Below are positions 38,151-49,165 of a DNA stretch of 64,000 nt, piece by piece. How positions within the stretch are numbered: the first letter of the stretch is position 1; every line of letters begins with the position of its first letter. The translations under genes were made by a program, and so were the position numbers. The notes below the pieces were generated by a model. It saw only the letters and a program-made list of their open reading frames with translations, ran no database searches and was not told the DNA's origin. This stretch comes from Rapana venosa (lineage: Eukaryota; Mollusca; Gastropoda; Neogastropoda; Muricidae): NCBI GenBank assembly GCA_028751875.1, contig CM054140.1, positions 50,948,566-51,012,565 of the forward strand. Direction: 5' to 3'.

Positions 38151-41055
38151 AACACGAAAAACAAAACGGGGCAAAAATTATAGCAACATGGTCAAGCTCA
38201 GGCAAAAAAGACAATTTTGGGTCGTCTTTTTGTTCCAGTGACATTAAGTCTACAGATCAAAAAATAGTGTGGAAAAAATTTCATGAAATGAGGAAAGGTG
38301 TGACTTTACCCTTGTCCGTTTAAGTAAAAAACAACAAATTTCCACCCAATGCAGAAAAGGCTGAGGTTTTTGCAGTATTTTTCAAACCCATGCGTATTGA
38401 AGGTCTCCACAAAAAGCAGAAGTAAGAAAATCTAAAGAAACAAAAAAAATATGAAGACCCACTTTTAAAAACACCGAATACATAAATGCCCAAAAAACAA
38501 TCAAGAAGTAAAAGATGTTTTCATTCTTTTCCCTAATAAAAAATTTGTTGGATTAGATGCCAAACCAATGATATGTTTAAAACATTTCCCCAAAAAAATT
38601 TTATTTTTCATTACATAAACTTTTCCAAAGTGTTGGATGAAAGGTTATGCCAGTCAACTGGAAGCACCCCTCTTGTTCCCTTTCATAAGCAAGGAAACCC
38701 AAAAAATGACAAAACATTAAAGACCCATGCGTGACTTAACCAGGTAAGCAAATGGAGCGAATTTCTAAAAAGGATTGTGATTATTGTCAGAAAAAAAAGG
38801 TAGTTCCAATCAATCAAGCGGGCTTTAAAAAAGGCAGATCTGAATTGATAATCTATTTAAAAACTAACAAAACATCAAAAACAGTTTCAAAAAGAAAAAC
38901 CTACTGCAACATTTTTGATGTCAAAAAAAAGCCTAGTAAAGTCTGGCATGCAAAATTTTCTGAAAAATTAAAAACAAAGGATTATCTGGATGTTATTATT
39001 ATATAAAAAAGCTTTTTATGTAAAGAAGTATAAAGTAAAGGTGGGGAATACATATTCACACCGGGTCATCCATATGGGTTTCCCACAGGGTTCTGTTATA
39101 GCCCTTTTTTCTTTTAATATATTTATACGATTCCCCACAAAATGTCTAAAAATATCACCCTGTCAATATGCGATGATAATGTATGTGGATAATGTCCTAT
39201 GAAGCGGCGTACAACAAAGAGGATGATTATTTACCAGAAAAAATTATCAAAAAGAGTTAGAAATTTATAAAAATTTTTTTTTAAAAAAGGTCTGACTTTT
39301 TCAACAAAAAAAAAAAGCACATTATGTTTTTTTAACAATGGCAGTGACCAGTACACTCACGTTTAAGATTGGAGGGGAGCTAATTCATACACAAATACTG
39401 TCAAATTTTTGGCATATTACTTACATAAAAAATTACTTGGAATGTATATTGGATACATTTTAAAAAAAGCTAGAAAATGTAAAAATTTTTCTTAAAATGG
39501 TTACTACAGTCTTGGGGACAAGATATACACTCTGAAAGCTTGCTACGTCACTTATACGGTCCAGCTTCTTAGGAAAAAGAATTTTTTTTAGTGCTCCCAA
39601 TTATTTACTGAAAAAAACCCCAAAAGTGAGACTGTAAAGCATATAAACTTGCACTGGTGTACCATTCACACCTCCACCAAGGAACTTATAACAAAATTGG
39701 GGAACTTCCCCTACCGAATACCAAAAATTTTAAAAGTGCCAAAAAAGTTTTACGCAGCAAAACAAATGAAAACTTTGTTTCTAGGAAAAAAACTCAAGCA
39801 AAACAAATTATTAAAAGGGGCTAGACTATTTCGGTTTAACGCCTTTTGGGTACTTTGTATCAGACCTTTTCAAAAAGTCGGATAAATCATTAAAATTAGA
39901 ATTTGCAAAAAGAAGCTTTGCCATGCCCTTCGGGGGAAATAAAAAAAGCATATTTTGTATAGAAGTACTAATGAAAAAAAGAACGAAAACCCAAAAAATC
40001 ATGGGGCAATATCCCAAACACATATTGAAAAAAAATATAAATGACAAATTAAAAATATAACGAGGGTCAGTTTTAAAAAAAAAGAAGTGGTTCGCATTCG
40101 TCATCCAGCTCTAAAAACAGAGAAATAAAAATTCTGGAAACATCATTCAAAATTTACAGCTGAACTTATTGCAATTCTTATGGCTCTTAACTTTTTTCTT
40201 GATTTTGCATTTCCTCATTCCATCTTTCTTTGTGTAGATTCTAAGTCGGGACTGTATGCTATCAAACCCCCAAAATTTCCCGGGAAAATATCCAAATCAT
40301 TTTTGAAATTAAATTGCATACACCTTTTAAAATTTTAAAAAAGTATTCCCCTTTTCCTTTTTTTTGGGTACCCCCGCACGTTTGGGGTTTTTTCAAATGA
40401 GTGGGGTGCAGAGCGCAAAAAAGGGGGAAGACTTTATTTTGAAACAATAGAAATGCATGTCCCTTTCTCTACAGGAGGGGTCAGTTTATTAGAACGACGT
40501 CTGGAGTAAAATGGAGGGAAACGATCAATTCAAGGAACGTCTTTAAAAAATTGTGACTAAAGGCCTTTTTTCATTTACAGACTCCTTCTCAAAACATTTA
40601 AGTATTGCAACACAAGAAGGTTAAAGCACTATAAATTTTAGATTAAAATTAAAGCTTTATAAAACAAAATTTTTGTAAAAATGGAGGTGCCTCTGGGGGA
40701 AAATATTGCAACCTCACATCATATTTGAGTGTTCAATTGTAAAACCTTTTTTTTCCCCCATTTGGAGGTCTTGGGAAACTGTTTTTAAAAATCGAAATTA
40801 GCCCCTTTTCCTTGTTAAAATTTTTATTGCCAGCCCATTGAGTATTTGTTGTAGTTTTTTTTTAGAGTTTCATGTTTAAAAATTTGTTGAATTTAAAGTT
40901 TTTTTCATGTTTAAGAAAACCCCCCCTCCCCTTTAATTGCATGAAAATACCAACAACATGTTTCCTAATCAGTTTTTCTCGTACATTCCCCCCTCACTCA
41001 TCCTAATTTTCACATCCTTTTCTAAATCATAAAGTGAACAGACGTTAAATTGAAG
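38151..41055 (+). mobile_element. LINE-I copy F: reverse transcriptase and RNase H
   Basis: Opens with the pre-polymerase region shared with copy B (WKKFHEMRKGV near 38270-38303). Then come VPINQAGFKKGRSELI within 38790-38850, CNIFDVKKKPSKVWHAKFSE at about 38905-38965 and MGFPQGSVI at about 39075-39100. QYA at about 39162-39170 is followed by a one-base deletion that converts the expected YADD into a shifted read. RNase H shows TAELIAILMALNFFLDF from about 40156, with the catalytic E at 40162-40164, and CVDSKSGLYAIK from about 40231, with D at 40237-40239. A PRTFGVFSNEWGAERKKG segment near 40373-40425 is the domain end. The copy terminates AAGTGAACAGACGTTAAATT at about 41033-41052, then a CA array. 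No endonuclease was seen upstream, so it is 5'-truncated. Confidence 0.85.
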
Positions 41056-41250
41056 ACAACAAAAAACAACAACACACCCACACACACACACAACACACAC
41101 AAAACACACCAACCCCCCACACCCAAAACACACACACACCCCAAACACAAACCCCACACACACAAAACCACCAAAACAACCACCACACCAAAAACCCCCA
41201 AAAAAAAACCAACCAACAAACCCCCAAAAAAAACCAAAAAAAAAACCAAA
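41056..41250. repeat. (CA)n/(CAAA)n array after LINE-I copy F
   Basis: ACACAC, CACCAAAAC and CCAAAAAA units start right at the copy F terminus. The long + strand reading frame that begins in it (H/T/K-rich) is spurious. Confidence 0.9.
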
Positions 41251-41760
41251 AATAAAAATTCGGGTTTCATCCTTTATCATCAAATTTGTCATACATCAAA
41301 AAAAGAAGAAGAAAAAGAGCCTAAAAACAGCTCGGATATGTTGACAGCGGAGAGTTTTTTTTTCTTTTTTTTTGGGGATTTTTATATATATATTTTTTTT
41401 TTTTGTTTGTTTGTTTGGGTTTATGTTGTTTTGGTTTGGTTAGTAGTTTGGGTATTTTTTCTGTTTGTTTTTTGTTTTTTTATTTTTGGACTTTTTTTGG
41501 GGATGGTGTGGATATATTTTTCTTTTGTTTTTGATTGTTGTTGTTTTGTTGTTGTTGGTTTGTTGTTTTGGGGGGGGTTGTGGGAGGTTTTTTTGGGGTT
41601 TTTTTTTTTGGGTTTTCCCCTTTCTTTCCCCACCTCTTTGTTCGTTAAGATGAGGGGAAACAGCACATGTGTCTCCAAAACCGTAAAGCGCTGGTGGGTG
41701 TTTTGGGAGGCTGGAAATGATTCGGGGGTCACTTTTAAAAATCTCTTTGACATAGATTTC
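41251..41760. repeat. T/G-rich low-complexity sequence
   Basis: TTTG/TTGTTG and long T runs at 41355-41640, then about 110 bases of ordinary sequence. The F/V/G-rich translations are not credible proteins. Confidence 0.7.
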
Positions 41761-42145
41761 GGGGTGGGGAAAAAAGAGGGAAAGAGAAGAGAGAGAGGGG
41801 GAGGGGGGGGGGGTGGGGGCAGAACAGAGAAGACAGAGACAGAAGAGACGGAAAAAGAGGGGGGTACAGAGAAAAGACACAAGGGGGGGGGGGGAGAGAG
41901 AGAGAGAGGAGAGGAGGGGGAGAAGAGGGGAGAGAAGGAGAGAGAGAGAGAAGCAGACAGACAGACGCAGACAGCAGACAGGGCAGGGCAGAAAAGACGG
42001 CGGGACAGGAGAGACAGAGCAGATTCGCATTTATTTTACCTCGGCCTTGAGCCACAATACAAACAAGTATATATTTATTGAGGAGATGACAACACAAACA
42101 GAAAATATATACTGGGGAGAGAGAGGAGAGAGAGAGGAGAGAGAT

Positions 42146-42199
<54 letters not shown>

Positions 42200-42265
42200 T
42201 AGATAGACACACACACACGCACGCAGACAGACAGACAGGCGGACAGACAGACAGACAAAAGAAAC
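41761..42265. repeat. GA-rich then (GACA)n microsatellites
   Basis: GA/GGGA-rich at 41770-42020, ordinary sequence at 42020-42110, GA at 42115-42158 and CAGA/GACA tetramers at 42158-42258. Confidence 0.9.
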
Positions 42266-42470
<205 letters not shown>

Positions 42471-42690
42471 TGGACGAAATGTTGCACAATATTGGACCTA
42501 CACTCATTATGTGCATGTGAGTGTGTGTTTGCGCGCGTGTGTGTGTGCATGAGTTTGTGTGTGTGTGCGTACGCGTGCGTGTGCGTACGCATGCGTGTGT
42601 GTGTATGTGTGTGTGCGCGCGTACGCGTGTGTGTGTGCATGAGTTTGCGTGTGTGTTTGTGTAAGAATGGATGACAATTTTTTTTAAACA
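42471..42690. repeat. GT/GC alternating microsatellite
   Basis: GTGTGT with GCGCGC and GTACGC alternations at 42515-42662. These purine-pyrimidine alternations favour Z-DNA. Confidence 0.9.
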
Positions 42691-43034
42691 CACATGCACA
42701 CAGATGTTAAGTTTACACATCATTCTCGCAGTCGGAGTACGGTTGCCTAAATGGTAGGCAAAAACGGTCGTATACGCCCAAAAAAATCTCACCATTGGTG
42801 AACCTCGGAGCTCTAGCCGAGGAATGAAAAAAAAACAACCCCACACACAACAAAAAAACCCAAAAAAAACCGAAAGAAAAAAACCAACCAAACAAAATCT
42901 AGCGAAGAACTATCAAACTCTTTTGCCAGTCTTATTTCACGTTTGGCCGTAGTGAGTTGCTGCTGATGGTGTTAGGCGTTCCACCGTTTAGTTAATACCC
43001 TAAGAATCATTTTCAGAATAGCAATAAAGTAGGC
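42691..43034. other. No gene recognised
   Basis: About 340 bases. 42730-42810 looks single-copy and 42825-42890 is A-rich with CCAA words. Nothing recognised. Confidence 0.4.
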
Positions 43035-43485
43035 ACTTTCTCTCTGTCTGTCTGTGTCTGTTTCTGTCTGTCTGTCTCTGTCTGTCTGTCTCGCTCTCTT
43101 TCTCTCTTTCTCTTTCTTTCTCTCTCTCCCTCTCTCTTTCTCTGTCTGTGTCTGTCTCTGTATGTATGTATGTCTGTCTTTCTATCTGTTGTCTGTCTCT
43201 CTTTCTTTCTCTGTCTGTCTATCTGTGTCTGTGTCTGTCTCTGTCTGTCTGTCTGTATGTCTGTCTGTCTATCTATCTCTCTTTCTATCTCTCTCTCCTC
43301 TCTGTCTGCCTGTGTCTGTCTCTGTATGTCTGTCTGTCTTTCTGTCTGCCTCTGTCTGTCTGTCTCTCTCTGTCTCTCCCTGTTTCTCTTTTTCTCTCTC
43401 TGTCTGTGTCTGTCTCTGTATGTCTGTCTGTCTTTCTGTCTGCCTCTGTCTGTCTGTCTCTCTCTGCTCTCCCTGTTTCCCTGTT

Positions 43486-43544
<59 letters not shown>

Positions 43545-43812
43545 TCTCTCTCTGTCTGTCTGTGTGTCTGTCTCTGTATGTTGTCTGTCTTTCTGTCTGC
43601 CTCTGTCTGTCTGTCTCCCTCTGCTCTCCATGTTTCCTGTTTCTCTCTCTGTGTTGTCTGTCTCATGTATGTTTGTCTTCTGTCTGCCTCTGTCTGTCTC
43701 TCTCTCTGTCTCTCCTCTATCTCTCTCTGTCTGTCTGTCTTGTATGTCTGTCTGTTCTTTCTGTCTGCATCTGTCTGTCTGTCTGTCTCTCTGTCTCTCT
43801 TGTTCTCCCCTC

Positions 43813-43843
<31 letters not shown>

Positions 43844-43853
43844 TCTCTCTCGA
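43035..43853. repeat. TCTG/CT higher-order microsatellite
   Basis: A TCTG and CT based array in which a longer word recurs: TGTCTCTGTATGTCTGTCTG followed by TCTTTCTGTCTGCCTCTG and CTCTCCCTGTTTC. It is found from about 43315, 43408, 43570, 43657 and 43740, at roughly 90-160 base spacing. This is a higher-order repeat on top of the tetramer. All six frames are open over long stretches only because the array lacks stop triplets. Confidence 0.95.
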
Positions 43854-43967
43854 AACAGATGACAAAATTTACAAAACCGCATAACAAGGGGACTGGTTTA
43901 AAAAGCACATGAGTGCTTTTTTCCATTATCCTTGATAAAAAAGAATAAATAAATAAATGTATAAATC
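43854..43967 (+). mobile_element. SINE-A 3' end fragment
   Basis: ACAGATGACAAAATTTACAA, AAAAAGCACATGAGTGCTTT, TCCATTATCCTTGATAAAAA and an AAATAAATAAATG tail. A CT array begins within ten bases of the tail. Confidence 0.8.
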
Positions 43968-43974
43968 TTCTCTC

Positions 43975-44036
<62 letters not shown>

Positions 44037-44040
44037 CCCA
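43968..44040. repeat. (CT)n microsatellite
   Basis: CT tract with two ATCTCT interruptions, seeded at a SINE-A tail. Confidence 0.95.
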
Positions 44041-44295
44041 CTCCGTATACCATCACTCTGTTTGTATTGTGGTCAGGCCGATGTACAGTAAAAGTATGAG
44101 GTCTGAAGTCTTTCTGTCTTTCTGTCTTTCTTTCTTTCTTTCTTCTCTCGTCTCACCCATCTCGCCTGCAAATAACCATGAGACTGTTAAATACACACTG
44201 GCTAGGAAGTTGGCGTGAATGACTCTTTTCAAGCTCCTCGCCATAAAGTAGGCCACCCATACTCCAGCTTCTGAGGATTTTTTTTTTAACTCGTC
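44041..44295. other. Short unassigned spacer with a (TTTC)n tract
   Basis: A TTTC/CTTT tract at about 44108-44145 within otherwise ordinary sequence. Confidence 0.5.
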
Positions 44296-44303
44296 ATGAA
44301 AAT

Positions 44304-44338
<35 letters not shown>

Positions 44339-44353
44339 TTTCTTTTTTTTTTT

Positions 44354-44386
<33 letters not shown>

Positions 44387-45272
44387 CTTCTCCTTCTTCT
44401 TCTTCTTCTTCTTCTTCTTCTTCTTCTTCTTCTTCTTCTTCTTTTCTTCTTCTTCTTCTTCTTCTTCATCATCATCTCATTCATATCATCATCTCATATC
44501 ATCATCATCATCATATCTTCTTCTTCTTCTTCTTTCTTCTTCTTCTTCTTCTTTGCAATTCTTCTTCTTCTTCTTCTTTTCTTCTTCTTCTTCTTCTTCT
44601 TCTTCTTCTTCTTCTTCTTCTTCTTCTTCTTCTTCTTCGCAATTTTCTTCTTCGCACTTCTTCTTTGCAATTCTTCTTCTTTGCAATTCTTCTTCGCAAT
44701 TCTTCTTTTCTTCTTCGCAATTCTTGTCTATTCTTCTTCGCAATTCTTCTTCTTCGCAATTCTTCTTCTTCGCAATTCTTCTTCTTCGCAATTCTTCTTC
44801 TTCTTCGTAATTCTTCCTCTTCTTCGCAATTCTTCTTCTTCTTCTTCTTTCTTCTTCTTCTTCTTCTTCTTCTTCTTCTTCTTCTTCTTCTTCTTCTTCT
44901 TCGCATTCTTTCTTCGCATTCTTCTTCGCTTTTCTTCGCATTCTTTCTTTGCATTCTTCGCATTCTTCTTCTTCTTCTTCTTTGCAATTCTTCTTCGCAA
45001 TTCTTCTTTTTCTTCTTCGCAATTCTTGGCAATTCTTCTTCGCAGTTCTTCTTTCGCAATTTTTCTTCTTCTCGCAATTCTTCTTCTTCGCAATTCTTCT
45101 TCTTCTTCGTAATCTTCCCCTTCTTCGCAATTCTTCTTCTTCTTCTTCTCTTCTTCTTCTTCTTCTTCTTCTTCGCATTCTTCTATTCGCAATTCTTCTT
45201 CTTCGCTATTCTTCTTCTTCGCATTCTTCATTCTTCTTCGCATTCTTCGCATTCTTCTTCGCATTCTTCGCA

Positions 45273-45306
<34 letters not shown>

Positions 45307-45905
45307 TCCTTCTTCTTCGCATTCTTCTTCTTCTTCGCATTCTTCTTCTTATTCTTCGCATTCTTCTTCTTCTTCGCATTCTTCTTCTTCGCATTCTTCT
45401 TCGCATTCTTCTTCGCATTCTTCTTCGCATTCTTCTTCTTCGATCTTCCTTTTTCTTCGCATTCTTCTTCTTCGCATTCTTCTTTTCATCTTCTTCTTTT
45501 TTCGCAATTTCTTCTTCTTCGCATTCTTCTTTTCTTCTTCTTCGCATTCTTCGCAATTCTTCTTCGCATTTCTTCTTCGCATTCTTCTTCTTCTTCTTTG
45601 CAATTCTTTTTTTTCTTCTCAATTCTTCTTCTTTCTTCTTTTCTTCTTCTTCTTCTTCTTCTTCTTCTTCTTCTTCTTCTTTTCTTCTTCTTCTTCTTCT
45701 TCTTCTTCAACTTCTTCCTCTTCAAATTCCTTTTCTTCAAATTCTTCTTCTTCCAAATTCTTCTTCTTCTCAATTCTTTTTCAAATTCTTCTTCTTCCAA
45801 TTTTTCTTCTTCAATTCTTCTTCTTCAAATTCTTCTTCTTTTCCAATTCTTCTTCAATTCTTTTTCTCAAATTCTTTTCTTTCTTCCAATTCTTCTTCTT
45901 CCCGT
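44296..45905. repeat. 1.6-kb (TTC)n array with variant domains
   Basis: A polypyrimidine TTC array. ATC triplets occur at 44306-44337 and 44466-44512. Pure TTC occurs at 44358-44443 and 44581-44638. Then GCAATTC inserts occur every 10-20 bases (about 44640-45140), GCATTC inserts (about 45170-45600) and CAAATTC or CCAATTC inserts (about 45715-45895). The variants are grouped in blocks, as expected from local unequal exchange or slippage. The open frames of several hundred codons (poly-S/F/L or poly-E/R/K) are artefacts. Confidence 0.97.
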
Positions 45906-46130
45906 TTCTTTACCAGTAGGATGCGGAAAATGTTTGCTTCTTTCTGTGCTTGTCATTTGCATGACGATGCTCATCCTCAGCACAGCCTGGTTTTCTTGGG
46001 CCCTTTTAGCAGAAAAATTATAAGATTTTGTTACCTTCGTAATTTTTCAATTTTTTTTTCAGTTGACTGCGTTGTCTTTTGAAGGATTACATGCTCAGAT
46101 TTTTAAGCTTGGTGTAATTATTAGTTTTGC
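45906..46130. other. Unassigned sequence after the TTC array
   Basis: Ordinary-complexity sequence; no motif recognised. It may be the distal part of repeat X. Confidence 0.4.
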
Positions 46131-46560
46131 TAAAGATTGTAGATGTGACATGGCCTTGCCATGGTCGATGGCCTTCAGCTCCCTTTGGCCTTTGTCACAG
46201 TCCTGATAATCCATTGACGCTGGGGCCAACAGCAAATGAGATTGTATTGGTATATCATGTGCTTTTCAACCTTATGATTCCATTAGAGATTAGTCTTTAG
46301 TGACGATATTACTCTCTGCTAAGATGCATTGACTTGCACAGTCATTATGTGCTGCTGCACCCCTGGGGCTAGTTGGCTTTTGGAGAACATCTCCAACGCT
46401 GACTGTCCTTATGCCGAGAGAGTGGGGGGTGGGGGGTGGGGGGTGCTGTGTGCAAGGCATTTCCACTGTAATCAAATTTCTGCCCAATTTCCGAAACAGG
46501 AGCTAGCTCCTCTGCTGTTTTGGAGGTCATCGTGGAACACGACGGACACACACACATGTG
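46131..46560 (+). repeat. Repeat X, copy 1
   Basis: A dispersed repeat of about 430 bases shared with 62270-62680: CCATTGACGCTGGGGCCAAC, GAGAACATCTCCAACGCTGA, CTGTCCTTATGCC, GCCGAGAGAGTGGG, GCAAGGCATTTCCA, GCTGTTTTGGAGGTCATC and GAACACGACGGACA. The order is conserved in both. Copy 1 has GGGGGGTGGGGGGTG where copy 2 has ATGTACCGTGGG. No coding potential or known element family was recognised. Strand is arbitrary. Confidence 0.8.
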
Positions 46561-46794
46561 GGGCTGTGAACAACATGAAACTCATGACAAGGTCAGGCCC
46601 GTTGGCCTTAGGCCTACACGCTTTTATTGTATGGGAGCCTGGGCACATAGCTTACTACCAATATAATAACTCGGCAATGCTTATTTGGCCCGAGCCAAGG
46701 TCTAGTGCGTGAAAAGAGATGACAGTTTGGCACTTTAGACAGTGAGACAATAACAGTGACAGCAATGACTGACGTGGATTTCTACAGCACGTGC
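46561..46794. other. No gene recognised
   Basis: Ordinary-complexity sequence following repeat X copy 1; nothing identified. Confidence 0.4.
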
Positions 46795-46920
46795 GATGCG
46801 ATGTGTGTGTATGTGGTGTGTATGCGTGTATGTGTGTTTGTGTGTGTGTGCGTGCGTGTGGTTAGTGGCGCGCGCGTGCGTGCGTGTGTGCGTGTGTGTA
46901 TGTATGTGTGTGTCAGTAAA
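46795..46920. repeat. GT/GC-rich microsatellite
   Basis: GTGTGTATGTG and GCGCGCGTGCGTGCGT tracts. Confidence 0.9.
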
Positions 46921-47289
46921 TCACAGTTTCTTGCTTGTTTAATTCGAAAAGAGGTCGCTTGATCCTAGTATTTTTGTGTGTGTCAGGGTTTTTGTTGTTC
47001 GTTTTGTTTTTTAGATCTGACACAGTTTGTTATCTAAGTGTGATGTTGAAAGTTGTAATCCTATTTCTCAGAGTCGGTGAACTTGATTTAATATTCATTA
47101 ATTTTAGCTCGGATTGTTTGGGGTTTGGTTTTTCTTTGGGGGAGTTGATTGTTGTGGGGGGGGGGGGGGGTTGTGAGGGGTGGTGGTGGTGCGGGCTGTG
47201 ACGTGACCGACTTTTTGTGGGGTTTGGGTGTGGGTGGGGTTGTGGGGGGTATGACCGATTTTTTGTTTACGCATGCATAAATCTGACCT
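46921..47289. other. T/G-rich spacer, no gene recognised
   Basis: Includes a G run of about 14 at 47157-47170. Nothing else recognised. Confidence 0.4.
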
Positions 47290-47347
47290 TTTGTTGCTCT
47301 CTATCTCTGTGTTTGTCCTCCGTCCGTTGTCTGAAAAGTCTGTCTGT

Positions 47348-47380
<33 letters not shown>

Positions 47381-47569
47381 CTTTCTCTCACACTCTTTTC
47401 TTTCTATCTTTCTATCTTTCTTTTCCTCCTCCCTCCTCCTTTTCTCTCCTCGCCTCTCCTCCTCCCCCTTCTCCTCTTTCTCCTCCTCCTCCTTCTTCTT
47501 TTCTTTTCTCACTTACTCTGTCTCTGCCGTTTGTCTGTTTGTCTCTCTCCCTCTCCCTTCTCCCCGTCT

Positions 47570-47603
<34 letters not shown>

Positions 47604-47645
47604 CTCTCTCTCTCTCTCTCTCTCTCTCCCTCCCTCCCTTCCTCC
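47290..47645. repeat. TCTG/CT/TCC polypyrimidine array
   Basis: TCTG tetramers at 47335-47382, CCT-rich at 47420-47500, and CT at 47570-47640. It forms an extended polypyrimidine region upstream of the candidate exon. Confidence 0.9.
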
Positions 47646-47756
47646 CTCCTTCTCCCCCCACACCCAACAACCTCCACCCACCCCCTTTTAAAAGAATGAT
47701 TCTGCAACTTTTAATTTTTTTTAAAACTTTTCCCTCACTCCTTTTTTTGTTCACAG

Positions 47757-48180
47757 ATCTCTCGATCCCCTCTCTCTTCAGAAAACAAAAAAATCCCAAA
47801 CAGCCCCTCAACCATCATCCATTGGCAACGCCCTTGCTGCTGCTGCTGCTGTTGTGCTGCTACCGTTGCCCAATGATGACAGCAGCAGCAACAACAACAA
47901 CGACAATACCGACAACCCCAGAGGTTGACCACACCTGAACAGACGAGGCGACCTGACGCGGGACGGTGGCTCCCTCGCTGCTTGGCATTGGCATTGGCAG
48001 GGGTGACGGCGAACGGCGGTGGCAATGGCAATGGCAATGGCAGTGGCAATGGCAAGTGGCATGGATGGAAATTTGGCACGAGGGTCCAGGCCGACATCTT
48101 CCAGAACCTTTTCAACAGCCCGGCAGGGGCGGGCCACCTTCATCCTCCTGTACAGCGTCGTCTTCCCCATTGCTTCTTGG
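47757..48180 (+). CDS. Candidate internal or first coding exon, possible membrane protein (low confidence)
   Basis: A 424-base GC-rich island is bounded by a good acceptor (T-rich tract then TGTTCACAG ending at 47756) and a consensus donor (TGG followed by GTGAGT at 48181). The first frame gives SSIGNALAAAAAVVLLPLP and NDDSSSNNNNDNTDNPRG. Further on, frames give GVTANGGGNGNGNGSGNG and WKFGTRVQADIFQNLFNS. The last frame gives RATFILLYSVVFPIASW, a hydrophobic stretch that could be a first transmembrane helix after an Asn-rich extracellular N-terminus, as in a rhodopsin-type receptor. These pieces lie in different frames, with stops between them (for example near 47920), so either indel errors or chance must be invoked. 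The minus strand also has an open frame here. GCT/CAG and GGCAAT tandem repeats are included. Function is not assigned. Confidence 0.25.
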
Positions 48181-48860
48181 GTGAGTGAGGAAAGTGTGTG
48201 TAGTGTAGTGTGGTGTGTAGTGTGTGTGGGGTTTGGTATGTGTATTGTTGTGTAGTGTGTGTGGGGTTTGTTGTTATTGTGGTGGGGGGTTTGTGTGTAG
48301 TGTGTGTGTGGTGTAGTTGTGGGTGTAGTGTAGTGTGGTGTGTAGTGTGTGTGGTTAGTGTGTGTGGTTAGTGTGTAGTGTGTTTGTGTTTGTAGTGTAT
48401 GTGGTGTAGTGGGGTGGGTGGAGGGTGGGTGGCGAGGTGGGGTTTGGGAGGTGGGGTGTGGGGGAATGGGTGGTGGAATGGAGGGGTTTATGTGTGTGTG
48501 GGGGGATGGAGGGGTGGTGGTGGTGGCTGGGGGAGGGGAATTGGTGGGTGGTGGTGTGGGGTGGGGTAATAGGGTGGGGGGATGGAAGGGTGCATTGTTT
48601 TGTGTTGTGGGGGGGATGGGTAGGTGTGTGTTGGGTGTTGTGTGCATGTGCGGCGCGCGCATGTGTGCGTGTTTTGTGGGGGTTGGGGGGGGTGGTGCTG
48701 TAGGAAAGGGGGTTGGGGTTTTGAGTGTTTGGGGGGTAAAGGTTTGGGTTTGGGGTTAGGGGTTTTATAGGTGTGTGTTTGGCGTGTGTATGTTGTGTGG
48801 TGTGGGTATGTGGTGGTGGAAAAGGGATGGGGTGGTGTGTGGTGGTGTGTTGTTGTCTGT
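48181..48860. repeat. GT/G-rich low-complexity sequence
   Basis: TAGTGTGT, GTGGGG and TGGTGG words without a fixed period. No gene seen; P/H/T-rich and G/V/W-rich frames are compositional. Confidence 0.85.
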
Positions 48861-49024
48861 CCGTGTGTCTGTTGGTTTCTGTGTCTGTCCGTTGTCTGTC
48901 TGGCTGTTGTTTGTCTGTCTTGTGCTCTCTCTTCTTTCTCTCTCTTTTTTTCTCTCTCGCGCTCTGCCACGCTCTTCTTTTCTGTCTGTCTGTCCTCCTC
49001 CTCTCTCTCTTTCTCTTCTTTCCG

Positions 49025-49058
<34 letters not shown>

Positions 49059-49165
49059 ATCTCTCTCCCCTCTCTCTCTCTCTTTTCTCTTTGTCTCCCT
49101 CTCCACGCTGTATGTCTGTCTCTCTTCTCTCTGTCTGACTGTCTGTCTGTCTTGTATATCTCTCT
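48861..49165. repeat. TCTG/CT microsatellite
   Basis: TCTG tetramers and CT tracts with scattered interruptions. Confidence 0.9.

Noticed and set aside
41050..42214. A 343-codon + frame and 159-286 codon minus frames
   Set aside because: They run through CA, T/G, GA and GACA arrays; composition changes with the array, as expected of artefacts.
43013..43912. Overlapping 200-290 codon frames rich in Ser/Leu/Cys/Val (+) or Arg/Asp/Gln/Glu (-)
   Set aside because: The TCTG/CT array is open in most frames; no protein signal.
44296..46082. A 575-codon + frame (poly-Ser/Phe/Leu) and several Glu/Arg/Lys-rich minus frames
   Set aside because: Direct products of the TTC array; no start context, domain or splice structure.
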